A DNA stretch of 11,511 nt, taken from NCBI GenBank assembly GCA_030618205.1, contig JAUXDR010000009.1:1-11511 (forward strand), given 5' to 3'. This document shows positions 6,371-11,511 of the stretch, piece by piece (positions within the stretch are counted from its first letter, which is position 1; each line of letters begins with the position of its first letter). Made by a program: the position numbers and the translations under genes. Source of the DNA: Deltaproteobacteria bacterium. Lineage in GTDB: Bacteria > Desulfobacterota > Dissulfuribacteria > Dissulfuribacterales > UBA3076. The notes under the pieces were generated by a model. It saw only the letters and a list, made by a program, of their open reading frames with translations. It made no database searches and was not told where the DNA came from.

Positions 6371-8680
6371 ATGCAAAATTGGAAACTAACAGGCATCATA
6401 GCCACGCTCGTCATTGTTCTTTCAATACCGCTGTACGTTCTGAAAGTAGAGTACCTCCGCAGTCCGGCCAAACCGGAACGTGTTGCAACCTTTGTTGGTC
6501 GTGAAAAATGTAAATCCTGCCATAAAAAGGAGTATGATAAATGGCTCAACTCCGATCATGACAAGGCAATGGATGTAGCAAACAAAGATACTGTGCTTGG
6601 TGATTTTAACAATGCAGTGTTTGAGGATGATGGAATTACTTCACGTTTTTATCGCAAGGACAAGCAGTTCTTTGTCAATACCCAGGGTCCTGACGGCAAA
6701 ATGGGTGATTTTGAAATCGCATACACGTTTGGCGTAAAACCTCTTCAACAGTATCTGGTTCCATTTCCCGGCGGCCGCCTTCAATGTCTGAATATTGCCT
6801 GGGATGTAGAAAAAAAGAAATGGTACCGTCTCCCTCCTTACGATGTCAAAGGTCCGGATGACTGGCTGCACTGGACAAAAGCGGGACAGAACTGGAATAT
6901 TATGTGTGCAGACTGCCATTCCACGCATCTCCAGAAAGGATATGACCCAAAAAGCGGAACCTATAAGACCACCTGGTCGGAGATAGATGTGAGTTGTGAG
7001 GCATGTCACGGCCCGGGGTCCCTGCACGTGGAGTGGGCTGATAAGCCGCCTATGGCGCGCACTGAGACAGATGGATATGAACTTGTGGTGCAGACCGGCG
7101 ATATGGATTCTGAAAGACAGGTGCAATTGTGCGCCCGGTGTCATGCCCGCCGCAGCATGCTTGGCGACTACAGCCATTTTGAAGATGATATGATGGATAA
7201 CCTGGTGCCTGAGTTGTTAAATGAACCCTTGTATTATCCGGACGGGCAGATACTTGAAGAAGACTATGTGTATGGATCATTCGTGCAAAGCAAGATGTAC
7301 CATAACAATGTTCGCTGCAGTGATTGCCATGAGATTCACAGTGTGAAACCGGTAAAGGAGGGAAATGAGCTCTGCCTGCAGTGCCATCGGGCCGATACCT
7401 ATGATACAAAGGACCATCATTTTCATAAGAAAAAAGGGGAAAAAGGAGAGCCGGTCAGAAGCAGCACCGGCGAGGTTCTGTCAGAGGTAGGTGAGGGAGC
7501 AGAGTGCGTTAGGTGCCACATGCCCGGTCGATACTATATGGGTATTGATTACCGGCCTGATCACAGCATACGGATTCCGCGACCCGACCTGAGCATTAAA
7601 CTCGGGTTTACGGATTCCTGCAGCAGGTGCCACAAAGACAAACCGATCGAATGGTCATCAGATAATGCTACAAAATGGTACGGCCTTTCCCGTAAGCCGC
7701 ATTATGGAACAGTGCTTGCCGCAGGCCGCAAAGGAACACCAAAAGCCGGGGCAGACCTTATCAAGCTGGCGGGTGACCAGTTATTCCCGGTCATTGTCCG
7801 GGCAACGGCCCTTTCTCTTCTGAGTTCATATCCCGGTGAGGAGAGCACACTTGCATTCAAACAGGCCCTTGGTGATGAGCAGGCGCTGATTCGTCATACC
7901 GCGGCCCGATATTTCAGTTATCCGGACCCCGGAGAGCTCGTAAAGTTGATGGCTCCTATGCTTTATGATCCTGTCAAGGCCGTGCGGACGCAAGCAGCCA
8001 TGAATCTGACGGTGATACCCGCCGAACAGCTCAATACCGGGCAGAGAAAAGCCTTTCAGGCCGCGCTGCTGGAATATCAGAAGTCCATGGAATATTCAGC
8101 GGATTTTTCAGCCGGCAGGCACAGTCTCGGAAATATGTATTCGAATCTCGGGCAGCTTGAAAAGGCCGAAGAAAACTATAAAGCAGCTATTCAGATAGAT
8201 GATGCCTTCTATCCTGCAAAAGTTAATCTTGCAATGCTGTATAATCACATGGGTAAAAATGACAAAGCAGAGTTGCTGCTTCGCGAGGTTGTGAAGGCAC
8301 ATCCCGAATTACATGAAACTGCATATTCCCTGGGCCTTTTACTGGCAGAAAAAAAAGGGTATGCAGAAGCGGCTGTATATCTGGAAGCGGCTGCAAAGGG
8401 TCTGCCGGATCACTCCCGCATACATTACAATCTGGGCTTACTGCTCCAGTACTTAGAAAGGCCTTCAGAGGCTGAGGTTGCTCTGCTCAGGGCCCTTGAA
8501 ATCGAACCGGACAACATGGATTTCCTTTATGCTGCAGCAGATCATTACATCAAGCGAAAGAAATTCCGTGAAGCAAAGCAGATTGCACAGCAAATGATTA
8601 AGAAATACCCTGATGCCGCCATAGGTTATGATCTTTTAAGTTTCACAAACAGAAATCTGCAAAAACCCTCAGGGCCTTGA
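6371..8680 (+). CDS. Membrane-anchored octahaem c-type cytochrome with HEAT-like and TPR repeats
   Basis: The 769-residue protein has an uncleaved-looking signal anchor at about 6-25, placing the rest in the periplasm. Eight CXXCH haem c sites occur at cysteines 47/50, 179/182, 209/212, 254/257, 316/319, 335/338, 379/382 and 417/420, each followed by His. The first (CKSCHKKEYDKW...S-x-H) and the third (CEACHGPGSLH) fit the cytochrome c554/c' family, where haems are packed for fast electron relay. Residues about 463-545 form a HEAT-like segment (IVRATALSLL, LIRHTAARYFS, AVRTQAAMNL), and about 580-760 carry four to five TPRs with the usual N-L-G...Y...G-K/A-E-A-E/L pattern. The arrangement suggests an electron-transfer head plus a protein-docking tail; whether it is a carrier or a multihaem reductase is unclear. 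No obvious catalytic CXXCK site is seen. The ATG at 6371 begins directly before the anchor. No partner oxidoreductase gene lies nearby. Confidence 0.9.
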   Translation: MQNWKLTGIIATLVIVLSIPLYVLKVEYLRSPAKPERVATFVGREKCKSCHKKEYDKWLNSDHDKAMDVANKDTVLGDFNNAVFEDDGITSRFYRKDKQFFVNTQGPDGKMGDFEIAYTFGVKPLQQYLVPFPGGRLQCLNIAWDVEKKKWYRLPPYDVKGPDDWLHWTKAGQNWNIMCADCHSTHLQKGYDPKSGTYKTTWSEIDVSCEACHGPGSLHVEWADKPPMARTETDGYELVVQTGDMDSERQVQLCARCHARRSMLGDYSHFEDDMMDNLVPELLNEPLYYPDGQILEEDYVYGSFVQSKMYHNNVRCSDCHEIHSVKPVKEGNELCLQCHRADTYDTKDHHFHKKKGEKGEPVRSSTGEVLSEVGEGAECVRCHMPGRYYMGIDYRPDHSIRIPRPDLSIKLGFTDSCSRCHKDKPIEWSSDNATKWYGLSRKPHYGTVLAAGRKGTPKAGADLIKLAGDQLFPVIVRATALSLLSSYPGEESTLAFKQALGDEQALIRHTAARYFSYPDPGELVKLMAPMLYDPVKAVRTQAAMNLTVIPAEQLNTGQRKAFQAALLEYQKSMEYSADFSAGRHSLGNMYSNLGQLEKAEENYKAAIQIDDAFYPAKVNLAMLYNHMGKNDKAELLLREVVKAHPELHETAYSLGLLLAEKKGYAEAAVYLEAAAKGLPDHSRIHYNLGLLLQYLERPSEAEVALLRALEIEPDNMDFLYAAADHYIKRKKFREAKQIAQQMIKKYPDAAIGYDLLSFTNRNLQKPSGP

Positions 8681-8834
8681 TCATCGTTTCGGCCACTGTA
8701 AATACGCCTTATCAGAGACAGTTTCAATTTTGCGTCTTTTTGCGGCCCGGAACCCGCATCGAGGAGACTGACAGGACGGTGCGGGAGTTTAGCGCCTGGC
8801 TGCAGGATAAAAGGGGAATCCCTTACTGGAATAC

Positions 8835-8864
8835 TTGACACAATCCGGGCAATGCGTAAATAAT
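8835..8864 (+). promoter_or_regulatory. Near-consensus sigma70 promoter of the channel gene
   Basis: TTGACA (8835-8840, perfect -35) and AATAAT (8859-8864, 5 of 6 for -10) are 18 bp apart. Transcription would start near 8871, leaving a 5' leader of about 60 nt before the GTG at 8931. It is the best-matching promoter in the window and suggests that the channel, and perhaps the lipoprotein gene after it, is transcribed apart from the cytochrome. Confidence 0.55.
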
Positions 8865-8898
8865 AAATCTTCAGTGTCGTTGTAACCAAGTGGGTGGC

Positions 8899-8916
8899 CG
8901 TATTCATAAGAATACG
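8899..8916 (+). promoter_or_regulatory. Inverted repeat in the channel gene leader
   Basis: CGTATTC (8899-8905) and GAATACG (8910-8916) are perfect 7-bp complements around ATAA. The repeat lies between the promoter and the GTG start, ending 14 bp before it and next to the AAGG ribosome site (near 8921), so it could act as an operator or as an RNA hairpin that limits translation. Confidence 0.4.
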
Positions 8917-8930
8917 CGTAAGGTACTTGT

Positions 8931-9617
8931 GTGATTAAAGACTCTGTTATTCAGATAATCCGGTCCTGTTTCAGAGGCAGGTTCCTTTTCCTGCTCATCT
9001 CAATATTACTCCTACTTGTCCTCTCGCCCCTTCTTGAAGACTTTGTCGGCCTAAAGTTCCTCTTTAACATATTCATGACGGCAATCTTTATATCCGGGGT
9101 TTACGCTGTCAGCCATAAAAAAATCTACACCCTCATAACCGCGGTGTTTGCCACACCCATGCTTGCCTCAATGTGGTCAGTCTATTTTGTAAAAACCCAT
9201 TACTTTTGGTTAGCGGGTCGAATTTGTGGCGTCCTGTGCATTGCTTTTATGGTAATTATCATATTATCCCACATAACAAGAGTGAAGAATGTAACTGAAG
9301 ATGTCATTTTTGGCGCTATTGTCGCGTACTTACTAATGGCAATAATGTGGAGTTTTATATATTCGGTCGTGGAGGACCTTCACCCCGGATCTTTTGTCAT
9401 ACCAGAAGGCCCAGTCAAAGACAGCCGATTCCTTTTCACATATTTCAGTTTTGTCACTATTGCTACTCTGGGTTACGGCGATATTACACCTCTGACAGCG
9501 GCGGCGTGTTCCTTGTCCATCCTTGAGGCAATCATCGGTCAAATCTATCTAGTCGTCGTGGTTGCCTGGCTGGTCGGAATGTTTGTCTCTCAATCCATGG
9601 CCAGGAACTCAAGGTAA
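8931..9617 (+). CDS. Potassium-channel-like membrane protein (Ion_trans_2 pore)
   Basis: The 228-residue inner-membrane protein has six hydrophobic segments, at about 18-36, 43-61, 64-86, 94-114, 122-147 and 193-219, with a re-entrant pore loop between the last two. The selectivity filter is TLGYGDITP (179-187), a standard K+ filter with L in place of the more common V, preceded by the pore helix YFSFVTIA (171-178). Pore and last helix match two-transmembrane K+ channels. The fourth segment lacks the regular arginines of a voltage sensor, so voltage gating is unlikely, and there is no cytosolic RCK/TrkA or cyclic-nucleotide domain, because the protein ends just after the last helix. The start is GTG at 8931 with AAGG about 7 nt upstream. 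Its physiological role may be passive K+ or membrane-potential control; linkage to trehalose as osmotic response is speculative. Confidence 0.87.
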   Translation: MIKDSVIQIIRSCFRGRFLFLLISILLLLVLSPLLEDFVGLKFLFNIFMTAIFISGVYAVSHKKIYTLITAVFATPMLASMWSVYFVKTHYFWLAGRICGVLCIAFMVIIILSHITRVKNVTEDVIFGAIVAYLLMAIMWSFIYSVVEDLHPGSFVIPEGPVKDSRFLFTYFSFVTIATLGYGDITPLTAAACSLSILEAIIGQIYLVVVVAWLVGMFVSQSMARNSR

Positions 9618-9797
9618 ACGAGTTATTCACCACAATTCGAACCGCCATAACGGACGTTGTTCCGAATAAACCGGCCTTGAATACGATCACAGCCATTGTC
9701 CTTGTAGGGCTGGCTATAAATGCGTAAAAAGGGGATCATCAATCGGAGTCGATTATGTGATTGCTGAAGATATTGCCATTATAAGGAGAGAAGGCAA
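9618..9797 (+). other. Gap between channel and lipoprotein genes, with an open out-of-frame extension
   Basis: A frame shifted -1 from the channel gene stays open past the channel stop until TAA 9725-9727 and would encode about 36 residues ending in a hydrophobic stretch (ALNTITAIVLVGLAINA). It has no ATG, GTG or good ribosome site at its head, and I do not recognise it. It could be a remnant of a deleted small membrane-protein gene or a chance frame. The rest of the gap carries only the ribosome site of the next gene. Confidence 0.25.
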
Positions 9798-11048
9798 ATG
9801 AGCAGACTTCTAATATCTCTATGTACGATACTGGTTATGGTATGCGGCCAAGGATGTGCTTTTCATAAATTGAAAAAAGATTTGAAGAATCTGGAGACTG
9901 TTTCAAAGATTTCCGGAACGATTATTTCTGAGTCGCCAAGGGGAAAACCGATTCTTGTTGCGCTTTATACAGAAGATAAGGAAATTTTGAGATATAACGT
10001 CAAATACAAGTCCGGACATTATGAATTTTTTGCCCTTCCCGGAACCTATTACATCGCCGCGTTTGAAGATGCTAATGAAGATTTAATTTTTCAGCATGAC
10101 GAGTATGTCGGTGTGTATGGTGCTCCTACCCCGATCAAAGTCGCTGCCGGAAGCAACATCGACAATATCGATGTTACGCTGATTTCTCCGGAAAAGGCAA
10201 AAGTAGCGATGCCGAAGATCTACAAACGACCTGAAAAAACAAGGAAAATTGAACCAAAAGACGTACATTTCGGTGAAATTGTAAAATTAGATGATCCCAG
10301 GTTTTCAGATGAAAACGGAGCCTTGGGACTTTGGGAACCTTTTCGTTTTATTAATGAGATCGGAGCGGCGATCTTTTTCCTGGAGCCCTATGACCCGGAA
10401 AAGATCCCAATAATCTTTGTACATGGAGCCGGTGGACATCCGGGTCAATGGGCATACCTGATCGAACATATCGACAGGACCAGATTCCAGCCTTGGCTGG
10501 TTTACTATCCCTCTGGCCTCCGCCTAGGAATTCTTGGGAATTCTTTAGGACAGCGTATCTCCAACATGAAAGAAAAATATAAATTTGATAACATCGTCAT
10601 TGTTGCTCACAGCATGGGAGGACTGGTATCCAGATCCGCAATCAATCGTCTCAGCCAGATGAAATATCCTGGCTCAATTGAACTGTTTGTATCTATTTCC
10701 ACCCCATGGGGAGGACATTCAGCGGCAACGCAAGGAATAAAACGTGCTCCGGCCGTGGTCCCGGCCTGGTACGATATGGCCCCGGACAGCCCGTTTATAG
10801 CTTCCCTTCATGAGACACCTTTGCCGGAAGACACGGATTTCTATCTGCTCTTCAGTTACAAACGCCGTGCAGGTATGTCCAACCTTTTCAAAGGCGGAAA
10901 CAACGATGGTGTTGTCACTCTGCGGAGTCAGTTAGTGTCGCCTGCACAGAAAGAGGCTATCAAAGTATACGGATTCAATGAGGACCATGTGTTGATCCTG
11001 AGCAGCAAAATGACCTCTGATACATTAAATGATTTTCTGAAAAAATGA
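9798..11048 (+). CDS. Probable lipoprotein alpha/beta-hydrolase (lipase/PGAP1-like) with N-terminal beta domain
   Basis: This 416-residue protein starts with a short signal peptide whose hydrophobic core (4-16) leads to GQGC, giving Cys20 as a likely lipidation site, though the box is not ideal because C16 is at -4. Residues about 37-130 form a small beta-sandwich-like domain with SGHYEFFALPGTYYIAAFED (72-91), resembling carboxypeptidase-regulatory-like modules. The hydrolase domain spans about 195-416: oxyanion loop HGAGG (209-213), nucleophile elbow VAHSMGG (269-275) with Ser272, probable acid D370 in GGNNDGVV, and His397 in NEDHVLIL. That is a complete apparent triad. Ester hydrolysis on lipid-like or acyl substrates at the outer membrane or periplasm is inferred; the substrate is unknown. 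The ATG at 9798 follows AAGGAG (9783-9788) with 9 nt spacing. The gene may be co-transcribed with the channel (180 bp gap) or have its own promoter. Confidence 0.85.
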   Translation: MSRLLISLCTILVMVCGQGCAFHKLKKDLKNLETVSKISGTIISESPRGKPILVALYTEDKEILRYNVKYKSGHYEFFALPGTYYIAAFEDANEDLIFQHDEYVGVYGAPTPIKVAAGSNIDNIDVTLISPEKAKVAMPKIYKRPEKTRKIEPKDVHFGEIVKLDDPRFSDENGALGLWEPFRFINEIGAAIFFLEPYDPEKIPIIFVHGAGGHPGQWAYLIEHIDRTRFQPWLVYYPSGLRLGILGNSLGQRISNMKEKYKFDNIVIVAHSMGGLVSRSAINRLSQMKYPGSIELFVSISTPWGGHSAATQGIKRAPAVVPAWYDMAPDSPFIASLHETPLPEDTDFYLLFSYKRRAGMSNLFKGGNNDGVVTLRSQLVSPAQKEAIKVYGFNEDHVLILSSKMTSDTLNDFLKK

Positions 11049-11108
11049 TCGAGAAATGAAAAAGGGGGAAATGGCTCGAAGAATCAGAATTCACGGATCA
11101 ACGGTTCA

Positions 11109-11152
11109 GATTTTCGGTAAACCAGTAAATCTTTGAACCCTTACCGAAAATC
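11109..11152. repeat. Perfect 12-bp inverted repeat between convergent genes
   Basis: GATTTTCGGTAA (11109-11120) and TTACCGAAAATC (11141-11152) are exact complements around a 20-nt loop. The right arm overlaps the stop codon of the minus-strand radical SAM gene (11151-11153). It is placed as a bidirectional terminator for the two converging genes, but neither side is followed by a U-run, so it may need Rho or act as an RNA-end stabiliser. GGTTCA (11103-11108) also complements TGAACC (11134-11139) inside the loop, giving an alternative fold. Confidence 0.6.
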
Positions 11153-11511
11153 AGACCTCTCCAAGTCGTTTATTGCTTCTGGCAAATTTGAGAAAATCTC
11201 CCATATTCTGCAAAAAACGTAGCCAACTATCAGGTGATCGCCAGAGCATGGTCGCATAACCTAAAAGGACTTTGGGGCGCATAAAATGGGTCTTGTAGAA
11301 TTTCTGGAAAAGTTCCTCCATTTGCTCCTTGGTCATCCCTTTGGGAATGAACTGGAAATGCATGCAGTCCATCTTTTCCCAGTCTTCATCAAACTCTCCT
11401 AATTCATGGATGTTTTGATAAATGGGAGAGCCGGGGAATGGAGTAAACTTGGCCAGGTTAAAATCGTCAATGGGGAGGGAGAATACATAGTCCATGCTCT
11501 TCTTGATGCTG
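11151..11511 (-). CDS. Radical SAM / B12-binding-domain protein, C-terminal fragment (5' end outside window)
   Basis: The frame is open to the right edge and stops with TGA at 11153-11151; about 119 residues are seen. The segment FNLAKFTPFPGSPIYQNI near the start is the classic end of a radical SAM barrel (TPFPGTPLY-type strand), followed by a helical tail (KGMTKEQMEELFQKFYKTHFMR, given by its key residues K, M, E, F, Y and F) and a short amphipathic end. In many B12-binding radical SAM enzymes this tail follows a cobalamin domain and the CX3CX2C cluster site, both of which would lie upstream outside the window. An internal ATG at 11495 is not a plausible start because the codons before it (S-I-K-K-S) continue the same pattern. 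The substrate cannot be told from this part. The assignment comes from motif resemblance. Confidence 0.75.
   Translation of the reverse strand, partial: SIKKSMDYVFSLPIDDFNLAKFTPFPGSPIYQNIHELGEFDEDWEKMDCMHFQFIPKGMTKEQMEELFQKFYKTHFMRPKVLLGYATMLWRSPDSWLRFLQNMGDFLKFARSNKRLGEV

Larger units (their letters stand above)
8681..8930 (+). other. Intergenic region between cytochrome and channel genes
   Basis: This stretch holds the channel promoter and a small inverted repeat listed separately. It also has a short weak hairpin, TGCGG...CCGCA, near 8740-8760. A 53-codon frame from TTG 8677 to the TGA at 8836-8838 overlaps the cytochrome stop but has no clear ribosome site and no family I recognise, so I do not call it a gene. 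An opposing minus-strand frame over the same bases looks like chance. Confidence 0.4.

Noticed and set aside
6069..6549. Two minus-strand frames (63-101 codons) in the hsp20-cytochrome gap and cytochrome 5' end
   Set aside because: They lie over repeats and the cytochrome signal anchor, have no ribosome site and no recognisable product.
6641..7409. Minus-strand frames of 119-178 codons within the cytochrome gene
   Set aside because: The plus strand holds haem motifs throughout this range; the antisense frames are composition-driven shadows.
8626..8907. Minus-strand 93-codon frame between cytochrome and channel genes
   Set aside because: It overlaps the cytochrome 3' end and the strong plus-strand promoter, and no family or ribosome site supports it.

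Overview
The window (about 11.5 kb, moderate GC, dense coding) looks like chromosomal DNA from a Gram-negative, probably anaerobic bacterium of the deltaproteobacterial / Desulfobacterota type. This rests on gene content only: a periplasmic eight-haem cytochrome fused to TPRs, an Hsp70-like protein followed by a HEAT-repeat gene, a DUF5752-TreT trehalose module, and a B12-type radical SAM tail. No marker gene is present, so the taxonomy is inference.

Layout. (1) Positions 1-1142, plus strand: the 3' end of an Hsp70-family chaperone gene, then a HEAT-repeat protein 12 bp downstream. (2) Positions 1156-5390, minus strand: a tightly packed four-gene trehalose operon, transcribed DUF5752 protein -> TreT-type trehalose synthase -> trehalose-6-phosphate phosphatase (OtsB) -> trehalose-6-phosphate synthase (OtsA). 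The first three genes overlap by 4 bp and 1 bp; OtsA follows after about 30 bp with a strong ribosome site and a GTG start. (3) Positions 5391-5626: a divergent promoter region with a sigma70-like promoter for the trehalose operon and a palindrome plus candidate promoter for hsp20. (4) Positions 5627-6064, plus: a small heat-shock protein (Hsp20). (5) Positions 6065-6370: a non-coding stretch with a roughly 100-nt composite hairpin and a pair of imperfect direct repeats. (6) Positions 6371-8680, plus: a membrane-anchored octahaem cytochrome c with HEAT-like and TPR repeats. (7) Positions 8931-9617, plus: a potassium-channel-like membrane protein behind a near-consensus promoter. (8) Positions 9798-11048, plus: a probable lipoprotein with a beta domain and an alpha/beta-hydrolase (lipase-like) domain. 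(9) Positions 11151-11511, minus: the 3' end of a radical SAM / B12-binding protein, separated from the hydrolase by a perfect 12-bp inverted repeat.

How the parts fit. The left half reads as a protein-protection cluster: an Hsp70-like chaperone and its HEAT partner, two independent enzymatic routes to trehalose (NDP-glucose + glucose via TreT, and UDP-glucose + glucose-6-phosphate via OtsA/OtsB), and Hsp20 divergent from the trehalose operon. The right half is a set of envelope genes (periplasmic electron transfer, K+ conductance, envelope hydrolase) with no evident shared pathway. The most distinctive items are the double trehalose pathway led by an internally duplicated protein of unknown function, the cytochrome/HEAT/TPR fusion, and the structured region after hsp20. 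I see no CRISPR array, tRNA, rRNA, insertion sequence or phage gene.
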